From contig NC_088295.1 in NCBI RefSeq assembly GCF_032854445.1, forward strand, positions 17,843,385 through 17,907,384: a stretch of 64,000 nt of DNA, given 5' to 3'. The stretch comes from Liolophura sinensis. Taxonomy: Eukaryota; Mollusca; Polyplacophora; Chitonida; Chitonidae. Under the pieces are notes generated by a model, which saw only the letters and a list, made by a program, of their open reading frames with translations, was not told the DNA's origin and made no database searches. Both the position numbers and the translations under genes were made by a program. Below are positions 15,801-44,300 of the stretch, one piece after another (positions within the stretch are counted from its first letter, which is position 1; each line of letters opens with the position of its first letter).

Positions 15801-16492
15801 TTACCAGCATATTAGGTTTTCTCATTAGTTGATACAATGTTTTGATTGACACCAGCATTTGGTCATTGGATTTTGTCCATTAATAAGTCAATCATCTTGG
15901 AGAAAGCTACTAAGATGAATGATAAGGATATGTAAATACTGACCTGTTTCTATGGAATTAAATACAACTGAATAAACAAATTCTATGCTACATGTTCCAG
16001 TCTTTTTCCACACAAACCTAGTCTGTGTACATAGATGAAGGCCTGTTCCTATGATAATCTGTTTCTGTGGTAAAACTGTCATGGTAAGCTGTTTAATATG
16101 ATCAAGAAGCTGGAGATCACCTGAGTGGCACAGCATTGTATGAGGCCTGGCAAACTGTAGAAATGAGCCTGGGAGTGAAAAAGTCAACCAGGATTGAGTG
16201 ATGAAATATATCTGGAAATCTACCTGAGAAGCACAAAGTACACCCTGATCTGTGAGGGCGATGAATACAGCTACTCTCACTCCCACATCCACACACAGTT
16301 TTCATAAATACGGCACAAAACCTCTGGACTAAGGGAGATCACTCTGCTGAGCCTGTAGTCTAAGGGAGATCACTCTGCTCGGCCTGGCTTGTCCACAGGC
16401 AGAGCTTCTCCAGAATAGTGAATCAACCATCATGCAATACTAAGGAATATTACAATATGGCTTAGGTAATGATGCACTTCCTATAGTTAGCT

Positions 16493-32101
<15,609 letters not shown>

Positions 32102-32379
32102 TGTTAGGTAGCTAAGATGCAGAGGTACAAGGTTGCAAAACCGAGTCCGAACAAAAACTTCTTTGACAGATCATGTAGTGGCGAAAATTAGACCACTCTT
32201 GACCCAAACAACGGCATCTACTGTAACTTCAAATCTTCACAAGGCATTTCATGTGTACGTTTTCAGTATACATTTCAATCGAACTATCAGTAATTCTCTG
32301 GCCCAGAATCAGAGCCATCTACATTGTTCACAGTTAGATGTTTTCAATCAAATAGATACCTAATTTTCGTTTATCCGGC

Positions 32380-32480
32380 AAGATAAGAAATACTGTAACT
32401 TCCGGTACAAGTCTGCGCATGTGTTAAAGTCACCAATCAGTGGCTCATTGGCCGGAAGCCGAAGTTGTGTGGGAATTTTC
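32380..32480. promoter_or_regulatory. Miro promoter, probably bidirectional
   Basis: Within about 100 bp there are two opposed ETS-like sites (ACTTCCGG near 32397 and GCCGGAAGC near 32451) and CCAAT motifs in both directions (ACCAATCAG and CATTGGCC). This is the usual make-up of TATA-less divergent promoters. Miro lies to the left. The plus-strand partner could be the WD40 gene, whose ATG exon starts at a splice acceptor (near 38304) and so needs an upstream leader exon. That link is inferred. Confidence 0.5.
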
Positions 32481-35400
32481 GTCTGCTTCAAAGTTGAAAG
32501 AAGAGGATCATCGGTTGTAGGTTATTTGTTCGCGAAAGGCAGTTGACACAGGGAGGATCAATTTTCAATCCTAGTTTGATATACTTGATGTAACAAAGGC
32601 TATGTACGGATAAGCTGTCACTGTGCACAGAAGAATGACTTTCTCAGAGAGATTTAAATAGATAATCAAACTGTTGACTGACGATACAACAATCACAAGA
32701 ACGAAGTTTTTTTTTTATCTGTAGCCATATGGAAGTGTTTTCTTTATATTTATGAACGACTTTTTTTATTTCCTGGTACTGTGTGCAGTTTTAGTCTGAA
32801 CTTTCTTGATGTTAAATTTTCTTGATCCACAAATAAACACCGAACAAAGACACTCCGAATAAACTTAATTACATTGTAAGTTTTGTTTATCACGTACTGC
32901 CAGTGTCATGACTGTTGAGAGAGTAGATTGGACTACAGGTAGATAAGAACTCATATGGGTTGTCATTCCGACTTTATGATTGACTCTGACAGAGCCCACA
33001 ATTTTTATAAAAATTTATTTGGAAACATCACTTCAGTGACATATTATTCGAGTACTGAAAGAATAACATATCACAGAAAGACATTTAGCTGAAGGCATAT
33101 TTTCTAATTTTGAAATGAGTGCACTCAACATTAATTATGAATGTACATAAAATTGAGACTTCCAGATGTCTACAGGCATGTAGCTGAATTTGAATGAACA
33201 ATCAAATGATCTGTTTTTAATGGGGTTTCTCTTTGACCATCCACTCACTCAAGTTGCTATATTTAAAAACATCGCCGAAGAATGACTTTTTTGACTTGGT
33301 TTCCTCCCCTTCAGCTTGTTGTCTAGACAACAGGAGATGTTCAGCAAACTTCAAATTCAGTAGTCCAGACATGGTATTATGTTGTCATTGTGTGGCCTAC
33401 TATATAACTGCAGTTCTGCCGTACCGATCTTTGGGGATTACGAATGCTTTATAACACATTATTGACAGGAACTTGAAGGAAGAATGTTTCGTTTACTAGA
33501 CTTATAATTTGCTTTTCATGTATCATAATTTTGTCAGGTGCGATCCATGAGCAATGGAGCATTGTGGAAATTTTTGCGCTGCCTCATTTACATATTATAT
33601 CTTGTTGGGCAGACTCTTTAGACCATTGATGGATTTCTCTCTATCATTTTCTTCATTGACATTTTTCTGAAAATATAGGTCCAGGAGGTTTAGTTATGAG
33701 TGAAATGCAACTCATTTTTGTGTTTAGCTGAACCAATTTCAATAATTCTGAATTTCTTTCGGCGGTATGCTCCTTTGAAGAAACTGCAGAATATATAATA
33801 ATAATTTGAAGGACAAGGTCTATGCAAATTAAGTTGTTATCAGCAGGCTTCTTCTGATATTGTATATGCTTGTGGAAGCTTTCTTGGTCAAAATAATTCA
33901 TTAAATATTTTTAGTATAAATATTTACAATTGTCCAATGTAACATTGTATGCAAAATGTACATCACTTATCTCTCTTTGATTTTAGAACGTCGTAACACC
34001 AATGATAGTGCCCGTTATTCATGTTACAAAAATATAAGTTTTTGTCATTGATGATCTGGTGAAAGAATGGGGGTTGCTTTGACATCACGACATTCCTCGT
34101 GTACAGAATGATGGGAAAATGTAATACAACCATGCCCATGTATTTACTCAGATAAATTTCATTTTCAAAACTAGAAACCTTTAAAGTTCAACTATTTTGT
34201 TTTAAGTTTATTTTACTAGCATTGCTAATGTATAAGTAGAACAGACAATAATACAAGCCATGCTCATGTATATCTACCAGCCATATTGACAATCATCAGT
34301 CGCAAGCTACAAAACAGTTTGGCAGGTTGATAGAAGCCTGCTGACATTTCCATTAACACCAGTTATCAAATAAAGGATCAAGCTTAAAGTGCAGGCACTA
34401 CAACAAATATTGTGATCAATAATCCATTACATATGAGAAGTGTACAAGTGATGTCTCGAATCATATGCTCGTACATACATTTAGGCAGTGGAGCCTAAGG
34501 CAGCAGGAGCTAGGAATAGTCTGAAGGAATTTGATCACAGCACCTTGCTCAGTTGAGTAACACACATCGATTCTGCAAAATCATTTTGGTTTACTAAGCC
34601 TTACTGTAATACATATGTACATGCGCTATAGCTATTCGATATAAATCTTGTGAGGTTTCCAAGTGTTGATTTCCTGGATCTATAAATGAGTTTTCCTGTT
34701 TAAAACAAAAGACAACACTACATTACATGTATACCTGTATATGTTACGGTAAATAGTCACATTTAAAGTTCAAAAACGTCACTTTTTATTAGGAAAATCA
34801 TTTAAGGGTGAGATATTTCTACCTCCTGAGTAGGCATCTGTTCCGCTTTGACTTCACCCATTCCTAGTTCACCATTTTACCATGTAGAAGCAGTGCTAAA
34901 TCAGCTGTTTTCCTTCAAAGTTCTGATTACGAGACAATTCTGATATACTTTAAAGCCATTTTCAACAACAAAGTGGAGATAACAATGCGTGGCCTGTGGT
35001 TGTTAATAGTTAGTGAGGTCATTCTTCTCACGGCAAAGGAGTGCCTTGTCTGAAGAGCTTAGGGTATGGATGATGTGATATCATATTTCTGGTTTCTCTA
35101 AAATGGCGTATCTCATGGCCTTATAAAAATTTCAGATCAAAGATGATTTATTGAGTTACCAAGCACGTTATAAGAAAGGTTTGTATGGACAACACTTCTG
35201 AAATATTTTTGGTTATATTTTTGTTGTCTTCTGAAAATGAAATTTCAAGTTCACTGGAATTGGGTAATTTGTTTATTTCAAATTCCAGCCGCTGTAGAGC
35301 CAAAATAAATTCAGTGCAGCCTCATTTGTGTTGTGAGTTATTTAAACTCAATGAGTTTTCAATAGTAATCAATCAAGATTTTTTTTATGTTTGAGGATGT

Positions 35401-35654
35401 CTGTACAGGATGTAATATTGATGTACATGTATTTATCTCATTTTGAAGGAACTGTTTGAAGGTTTCACTAGGAACTTAATGTCACCATTTAAATAAAAAC
35501 CATTAAATTCAAAATACTGTAGTAAATATTGGCATCATGTACATGTAATGGTTCAAAATGTTTGGTTATTGGTTCATTTTGAAGACCTGAAAATTAGAAT
35601 GATGACCTCTAATCAAGGCCAGCTCATCATTGTCAGCGATCACTCTGACATAAT

Positions 35655-35912
35655 GACCGTGGTTATAGCATGTCAGCGCGAGGCGGTGACCAAGGAGCCT
35701 CTCAGCATAGCTGTCACTGTGAGTTAAAGTCCAGCTTATGCTGGCTTCCTCTCCAGCTGTACGTGGATAGGTCTGTCAGCAACCTGCAGATGGCATTGGG
35801 TTTTCCCTGGGATCTGCCAAGTTTCCTCCCACCATAATCCTGGCCACCGTTATATAATTGAAATATTCTTGAGGATGGCGTAAAACACCAGTCAAATAAG
35901 TAAAGAAATAAA
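35655..35912 (+). mobile_element. SINE (family A), diverged, near full length
   Basis: Runs from a decayed head (CAGCGCGAGGCGGTGACCAA, where GGAGCCTCTCA follows) through GTGAGTTAAAGTCCAGCTTA, CTGGCTTCCTCTCCAGC, GGTCTGTCAGCAACCTGC and CCACCATAATCCTGGCC. It ends in TTCTTGAGGATGGCGTAAAA. Confidence 0.75.
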
Positions 35913-36321
35913 TATTCTGATGTTGGGTTTGGCAGAGATTTTGTTCAGCCAAGGATGGCCACAAACCAACTTCAGAGCACGCTCAATTTAAAAACCTGAT
36001 GCAGTTGCTGTTACAGTTTCTCGCAGGGTTTGAGATAAAAATTACCCATCAAATACGTCTTTACGCTCTGAAGTTTGCACACACTTTATGGGATGTTCCT
36101 TGACAGATAACTGCATCAGATTTTTAAATGGAGCATGCTCTGAGATTGTTTGGGGCCATCCTGGGTTGAACAAAATTGTTGTCAAACCTGACATCAGAGC
36201 CATCTCAGACTAAGGTCATCAAAGAGATGACCATGTAAATATTCATAATTTGAGACACAAAAATATATTTATACACGTGTACTTCAATATACGTACACTA
36301 TTATAAATTTAATTGATTGAT

Positions 36322-36547
36322 TTATTTATTTGATTGGTGTTTTTACGCCGTACTCAAGAATATTTCATTTATACGACGGCGGTCAGCATTATGGTGGGAA
36401 GAAATCCATGACCATCGGCAGGTTGCTGACAGACCTTCCCACGTACAGCCAGAGAGGAAGCCAGCATGAGCTGGACTTGAACTCACATTGGTAACAGACT
36501 CCTGGGTCATTACGCTTCGCTAACCAACTGAGCCATGGAGGTCCCCC
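36322..36547 (-). mobile_element. SINE (family A), inverted, with internal deletion
   Basis: TTGATTGGTGTTTTTACGCC then GTACTCAAGAATATTTCATT at the left is the inverted tail. The head lies at the right, ending CAACTGAGCCATGGAGGTCC. Part of the body before the head is missing. Confidence 0.8.
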
Positions 36548-38359
36548 TATTTTTAATGGAATCTAATACATTTTACACCTTTAGATCATATTTGATGACC
36601 TCAGTTTTTGACAGGGTTATCACATTGAAGAGCTCAAAATATCAAAGATTTTGATGCCAGCATGTATGAAAAAATCAAATATTCATAAACATTTACGCAG
36701 CTTTCATAATAACTATAACTGTTATGGGCAAATTATAGTCTTACCAAAGGCAAGATGTTACGTGTGGGTGCTTGTGGGTGTAAGTTGTTGATAATAAAAA
36801 TTGCTGTTTTAAACTTTTCAACACAGTACAATACATTACATGCTTGACACTGAATTTGAAATATTTCTACTTTCTGGCTAGCAATTTCAGTCGCATTATG
36901 TACAGTGCTTACAAATTTTAGTTGTTTTTTTTTACCATTATACATGTATTCTGAAAACAGTTAATAAATTTTGGGTAGTATCTTTTTTAAAGGTAGTGTG
37001 AGACAATTAATGTGCTGAACAGATGATAATAGAATTAGCAAAGAATGACATGTATGGAAGAAAACTCTTTTACATGCACTACATTTTATTTGTAAATAAG
37101 TAGAAGTAAATAAGAAAAATAAAAAACCAAAGTTATTCAATAAAATTAAAATTTAAGCTACATGACAGTCAAGTAAACTCCTTTATTCCAAGGGTTAGTT
37201 TTGATTCAACTTCAATACATAGCTTATGCCAGAAACTGCTTCATGAAGCAGATCCCAATGCTGTTGCTTGCCTTGGCCATTTTCCCATTTTAGGCAAGCC
37301 ACATGAAGTGTTGCCCAGCATGTAATACAACATGTAATTTATTTTTGTTGTATGCAAGCTTATCCTTACATTAATCTCTTCACTCTGCTGATAATCTGGG
37401 GTCATTGGATTTGCAGTGGCCTGAACTCTTGATAAGAATAAACTAAAATTCCTTGGCTCTTGGCGTGTACAAAAATAAACTTTGTGGTTGATGTGTGCAG
37501 AGTAACTGTGCGTGCTGTTACTTGTGTGTAAGCCATTTAAGACCCATTTTATCCTCCTTACTTTTTCTGGTTCATTAGACATGCTAATTGCTTACAGTTT
37601 GCAGATATTCCTTTGTATATTTCTTTAATTTTAGAACATTTTTGGTGTATAATTTGTGCAGAATCGTAATCCATATAGATCTGAATGATAGTTATAACAA
37701 AAGGTATTGTGTCTTACAATTAATGGGAACAGAGCATGTCAGGTGTATTAGTCTAAATGCATGTTCATGCATGTAAACCATCTCCTATGTGAGTATTGAG
37801 GAGCCTATAAAGAAGTGAAGGAACTGTGAGTTAATTTACTCTAACCAAACAAACAGCAAACGTGCAGGTCGAGGTATGAAATTGTAGCTAGCAACACACA
37901 GACTGTGAGTTTGTACATGTACAAAAGTAGGTTAAGGTTGTACATGTATGTTGTGAGTGTCTGCTTAGGCACATGGGAAATTCTGTTGACACAAATACCT
38001 GTGCATTTGTAAAGACACAATCATTTTCCATGCGTACACTCTATTAACCAAAGGCTTGGACCTGACCTCAGTGCATGCATGCACTACTTATTGTTCACTG
38101 TTGTCAGGCTAACATCATGTAGAACGTACTTGCAATTCTACCTCTTTGTGCACTGAGTACTGTAGTCTTAATACCCGATAACTGATTAGAACGCTAGTGA
38201 GGTACATTGTCGTATAATTATTAACTACTAATTGATCTGTAACCGGAAAAATGCTGTTTCCCAAGGTAAAGGATCAATACCATTGATTGTTTCTGTGTTA
38301 TAGGTTGAGTGATGATTGCCTGCTGTAGCAGTTGATGTGCAGAAGTCCACAGAGTTAGA

Positions 38360-41300
38360 ATGTCACGCAGGAGACTGGAATCAGCCATTCAAGCTGGGAA
38401 GGCAATTGATGAAGGTAAGTGGTGGAGATCACAGCTAGAAACCATATTTTATGCTCATCCAGCATACTTTTTTCTATATAAGTAAGAAGGCAATTTTAAC
38501 AGTAATGGCAATTATTGTAACAGCAAGGGGTAAAAGAAGTCAAGTTGATTTGAGCCAAGCAAGGAATTTTTGTAGATCTAAATGTTACATATTGCAAATT
38601 GATTTTATGGGTCCCCAGTTGAGAAGAATTCAGAAATTCATGCCTGAAATGATTTTGTGGAATTAGTGTTTGAAGTAAATCTTTATAATCATACAAAACA
38701 GTGCATTTGAGGAGGAAGTGTAATGGTCCATAGTGACATGATTCAGCTTTCTGTTTTTTTTGGTTATAACTTTTGTGATGATCTGGTAGATCTTTAATAT
38801 ATGTGTTTAGAACAAACTGGTGCAGGTGGCATGTTAGGCTTTATATTAGGCTAAACTGCCCATTCTTTTTTTCTGTATTGTACTGAAGAGAGTTTTTTAG
38901 CATGTATAGTGGCCATATATTTTCCCTTTCCAGTGCTATTAAGGTGGAAATGCTTAAACAAGTCCTGTATGAATAACTCGAGAAACAAAACACATGTTTG
39001 TTTCTCAGTGAGTATTGATTGGTGCTGTATGAGGCTAACACTGCGCACATACCATGCATTCAAACGTTGTTTAGAATCCCTGACATCCAATGTCAGTTTA
39101 GAAGCTGACATTGGATAAGTCATAAAGTTCTTAAACTATAAATTAAATGATGAAATGTGTGCATGCATGCACATCTTTCCGACATGCTCTTGGTGGCCCA
39201 GATTCAGCGTTGATTGTCTGTTTTTGCTAACTGAAGTTCTGCAACATGTATCAAGAGTGACAGCAAGACAGCATTCAAGGAGAAATTAATATATATGTAC
39301 AGTGTAGAAACTGGAAATGTTTACAAGTTTACGAGTCTTCCACAAAGAATGGCATACTGAATAGTCGGTTGTGTTATACAAACAGATACTATTTCAAAAT
39401 TGTAACCACAGTGATAGACCATGGTATGAAAGATATAAAACCATGCCAGATATGCATACAGAGGCTTTTAAAGTGTTTTGTTTTCATTTCAGGAAAGTCC
39501 TGGCCGGACAAATTTGAGAAAGTCCAAGAAATTAATCAGATAAAAATTTTAGATGAGAAACAAGGTGTATTTAGTCTTCAGTTTTCATACGATGGGGAAT
39601 TGCTGGCAATAGGTTACGGAAATGGAGCTGTGGAGGTAAGTCATGCAGCATTTTTCTGTGTGGCCGAGATCCTAGATACATGTAATAAGTTGAAATTTGA
39701 ATAATTTGTTTTGAATAAATGATTATGTGGTGTTTTTAACTTGGCAGTTTGGTATGCAAAGAATATCATTAATGTTTTGTGTGTCTGGCCTTCAGCCAGT
39801 ATTAAGTGATATTCAGTGACATCTTTGTTAGCAAATTTTTAGCAAACTGGCTGTAAAGTTCATGCAGAAAACAAAACTGATGTGGCATAAATAGAGCTAG
39901 AGCATTGGCATCAATATGTTTGTGTTTTTTAAACAGTTGAACTTGAAGTTATAAAACTGGAATTGATTATTGGTGATGTTTTCAGCTAAGGAACCCTTTA
40001 ACAGGTGAACTTGTCAAAGAGTTACGCAAGTCCAGATATGGAGGCTACCAAGTCATGTGTATACGTTTCAACCCAAAGAACCCAGATTTGTTCTTCGCCA
40101 CAACATCTGAAGGAATGGTATACTCATGCAACATTAAAGATGGATCATGTCAAGAAATTATCAATGGTAAGACGAAGACCAGTCATCGTAAATTGTCTGT
40201 GTAATTCTGACATCAGGGCTAGTTTAGCTTTGTATAAATCATCTTTCAGAAACCAAACTTCCCAAGCCCTGAAGTACAGAATGCTTTGTCCATATAAACT
40301 TTCAAAACCTGGCAGAGTCATGTTTCATTCATTGATTGTTGTTTAATGCCATACTCAAGAAGTTTTCTTTTACATTTATACAATGGTGGACAGTTTTATG
40401 GATGGAGGAAACTGGCTTTAAATAAGTGCCTTGTTTAAACCATCTACCTTTGGTGAGTCACTGATGAATTTTCCCACCTGTGGCATACGGCACGTTCTTA
40501 GAAGACAAGTGATCTAGAGGGAACTTCATCAGTTAAATAAATAATAAACTATTGTCTTATTTCCTGTCTTTGTTGACTGTTTCAGAGAAGGGAAATGAAA
40601 TAAACTGTCTAGACTTCAGTCTGGATGGTTTTGATTTTGCCACTGCTGGGAAGGATTTGGCCGTTAGACTGTATGATACAAAGACACTACAGGTCAGTCT
40701 GTTTCATTGTTATTATTCAGTTTTTTTCTTTATAGTTAATTACATAATTCAGTTGAGTCCGTGCTGATGGTGAGTGTTGAGTTCTTCATAGACCTCAAGT
40801 TTTCTCTCCTTCTGTGTCATGTGAAAAACATGACATTGAACCACGTGTTGTTTAGTTGTTTGGTCAATCAGTATTTAATGTTTGGCTGGAGGACATCTTC
40901 AGGTTCTTAGAGCGGATTTTTCTGTGATGGGAAACCTAACCAAGCCCCTTATGTTTCAGTTCCACTACAATGGCTTTAATGACATCATTACTGTGGTTGA
41001 ATCTTGGGTTATGGATAATGTCAATTTTATACACACTCTGTACATGGCGTGCTAGACCAAATCTCAAAGACGTTAAAGATGATTTCTTGTATTTCTTACC
41101 ATTTTGCTTTCTAGCACCAGAGTAGAATTTGGAGAGTCGATCGTCAAAAGCCTTAACACTTAGCTGGCTAAGACAAACTCTGCCCGTCTCTTTCTGAAAC
41201 TGTGAAAAACATCTCAGAGCAGCATCTGTGGCCTTTTTTGTATTCTTGCTGTCTTTTGCGTCTAATACATGCTGCAAATCATCAGCGCTCAACACTTTGA

Positions 41301-44300
41301 ACCGAGATGGATCTGTCCTGTTAACAGATTCTGGATGAAATAATAATTGTCGAAACATCGACTCTCAAAGTAGACAGCAGGTATAACATAATACAGCACA
41401 AAGGGGAGACTATCAAAGATGTGACCAAAAATAATTGTGATGTAGGATGTTTAAGCATGCTTCATTGCATTTGTTTCTTTAATAACGTCACAGCGTGCAA
41501 CATCATGAAATGCTGAATCCTACCTGACGTGATATTATCCAATGGAGGAATGATAAATTTACGTGAGGTATAATCACAATAATTATTTCATTTTGGTGTA
41601 ATATATATTAATTACCATACTGGTTAACAGGAGAGCTCATTAAATAGCACATATACAGTGATACATGATAATAAATTCTGCTTTCCACAGATGACAAAAA
41701 CATATGAAGGATACAATGCAAAGACAGTGCCTGACGAGGTACAGTCTTCTGCCAATGCCATGAGGGTGTTTGCCTTGAAATATCACCCAATGAATGATGA
41801 TATCTTTGTCACAGGAGGCTGGGAAAACCACTTAAAGGTAATTAATAATGACTGCAATAAAGTGAGAATGCTAATATCAGGGGTTCAGTTGCTGTGAAAA
41901 ATGGCTGGAATGTTTTATTCTAATTTAAAAAATGCATTGTATACATTCATTCAAGTTTTTAAGTGATGTTTGTAAGGAATATGACTCTTAATATATGTCT
42001 AAAAATTTTGCACCGGCCCGGATAGCACAGTTGGTAGAGTGTTCGCTTCGGGACCGGTAGATCCAGGATCAATCCTTGATCGAGTCACACCTAAGACTTT
42101 AAAAGAGGAAGTTGTAACTTCTTCATTCAGCGTTCAGCATGAAGGGGATAGTGCAATGACTGGTTGACCCGTATCAGTATAATGGCTCGGGCGGGGCGGC
42201 TTACTTGCCTTCGGTAAGTCGTCTCAGTGAAGCAGCACTAGATAAAAAGAGCGGTGGAAATCCGTCCTGCTACAAGGAGGCACATTACACGTACATGCAC
42301 CCTAAGGATTCCTTCATTGTCATATGACTGAAAAATTGTTGAGTACGATGTTAAACCCCAAGCACTCACTCACTCTCTCTAAAAATTTTGCAGGTTACAA
42401 GCTGCTGGACTGGTTTTATTTTCCCTTCCTTTGGCACATTATGATGGTCAAAGATTCTAGAAACTTTGCCCATGTTCTTCTTGTAAGGCTATACCAATAT
42501 CACTTTATGCCAGCTTCCACTCATACATGTATAGTGTGACATTTCACTCACTTTCTCACTAAGGTTACATTTGACTTATTCAAATGTAAAAAGGGTAATG
42601 CAGTTGATCATTTTTAAATGTTTTAATACAAATGATTTAATACTGAACAGATGTACATCTGTAGGATAAAATACACTTCCATCTTTCAGTCACATCCCAG
42701 GTGTTATTACCTTCATGGTTTTGATAAAATGCAGCTGATCGTATTTAACACTCAGAAGATGGTTTTGGGAGTGGGTAGAGGCAGAGTAGTTGAGGTGCTT
42801 GCCTTTCAGTCACCAGGAACCATTGAATATGGGTTCAAACTCTGCCCTGAACTGCAGATTTGTAGATTCTTCAGTTCTCTTTGTGTGGTGCCTTGGTGAC
42901 AGTGAGCGGTGCTAGTGTGGCTGTTCACCAGAATGGCCTGCACGACAGTGGAAAAATTTGTCAGTGCCTGGCCATAGGTTGGTGCGGAGAGTAACTTGTC
43001 GGTGGTTTACGGTCAGTAACTCGCCAAAGGTGTCTTTATATTAGTGAAAAATTCTTAAGTTTGGCTTTATAAACAGGCAAATGAATCAAATCAAATATTG
43101 TTTAGTTTTCAGTATTGGGAACAACCTTAAATGTTACTTTGTAGATCTGGGACTCACGGTCAAATGACGGAGTGAAGCGTGTGATCTTTGGACCTCATAT
43201 ATGCGGAGACAGTTTGGATCTTAAAGTATGTGGTACAATGTATATGTGTTGTGTGATATAAGGAAACAGGGCTCATGAGCTATGGCCTCTTCTAATAAAC
43301 TGTTCGTATCACAAGTTCATATCCAGCTATCAACACATTACTGCCTCCATGATGTACACGTATTACTCTTGCCAGGGTGTTAGTTCAATAGTCCTGAGAT
43401 TGAACCCTCATGAAGCTTTGACATCAGAATGAATACTAAATAATACTAAATACTTTTGTGTTAATTTATTCTATACAGCTGCATGCAACCACATGTTTTT
43501 TTTACCATGGATAGAATGGTGATTAAACCAGAAAAGTGTAAATGAGTGAAAAATTGAAAGAAGGAGCCTAGGTATATATATTTTTCTGTGATGCTTACTG
43601 AGCCAATTGATTGTTGTTGTCAGGGGTATGAGATCCTCACTGGTTCCTGGGTAGGTCACAATGCTCTGCAGCTCTGGGGCTACACTGAAGGAAAGCTGCA
43701 GAAAAATGTGCCATTTCCAAGCAGTGCTACAGGAGAATTCCTCTACTGTGCTCAGTTCTGTGATAATAATGTGGTTTTAGCAGGAGGCAGTGGCACAAAT
43801 TCAGTGCAAGCTGTTAACACAGAGACAGGAGAGGTAAGTGTTGGTTAAATGTCAGTGTCACAGTAATACCCCTAGCGCACTATTCAAAATAGTGGGTGGC
43901 CGTCCCTGGTTTAGAAGGTTAAAACACTGGCTCACAGTGACCGTCATACCCTTCACCAATAAGGTCGCATGGTTAATCCCAGCTCTTGATGCTTCAGCTA
44001 TTAAAGTCAGGAGGTTTGTCAGTTTCCTGTTGAAAGGTAGCAGTTTACTTCTGGCGCTCTTGTTTCCTCCACCAACAAACCTGACCGCAGTGATAAAGAT
44101 GAAAAATTCTACACCAATCAGTCAAAATAGTGATATGATATATTAACTCAAACAGGAAAGTGAAATTCAAAAACATTCATCTTATGATGATGGTCTGTAT
44201 AACTGAAGCAGTGTGAAACAAAATAGAAACAATTTTCAAATCAGAGCAAACAAAACATTATTTGCTTCTGGAAAGGAAGCCGTTCAGAATTGGAAAGAGA

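Larger units (their letters stand above)
12236..16492. other. Intergenic gap between RPS15A and Miro 3' ends
   Basis: Convergent gene ends. Besides the minisatellite and hairpin I see a repeat fragment at 12886-12935 related to 23762-23930, and a MITE-like fragment near 14640-14700 (GGGATTACTTAGCGATCTTAGG) related to 55647-55889. There is also a 2-copy, ~33-bp tandem duplication at about 16322-16384 (CTAAGGGAGATCACTCTGCT). The short open frames near 13.1 and 14.0 kb show no conserved motif or splice context. The right part presumably includes the Miro 3' UTR; its end was not fixed. Confidence 0.5.
32102..38359. other. Region between Miro start and WD40 start codon
   Basis: Apart from the promoter at 32.4 kb and two SINEs (35.7 and 36.4 kb) I see no coding signal. 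The open frames near 33.2, 35.2 and 37.3 kb are short and have no recognisable motif. It may largely be the first intron of the WD40 gene. Confidence 0.45.

Noticed and set aside
42020-42090. Genuine tRNA gene at the family B head
   Set aside because: Same reason: tRNA-like head of a SINE, with a flanking 15-bp target duplication.
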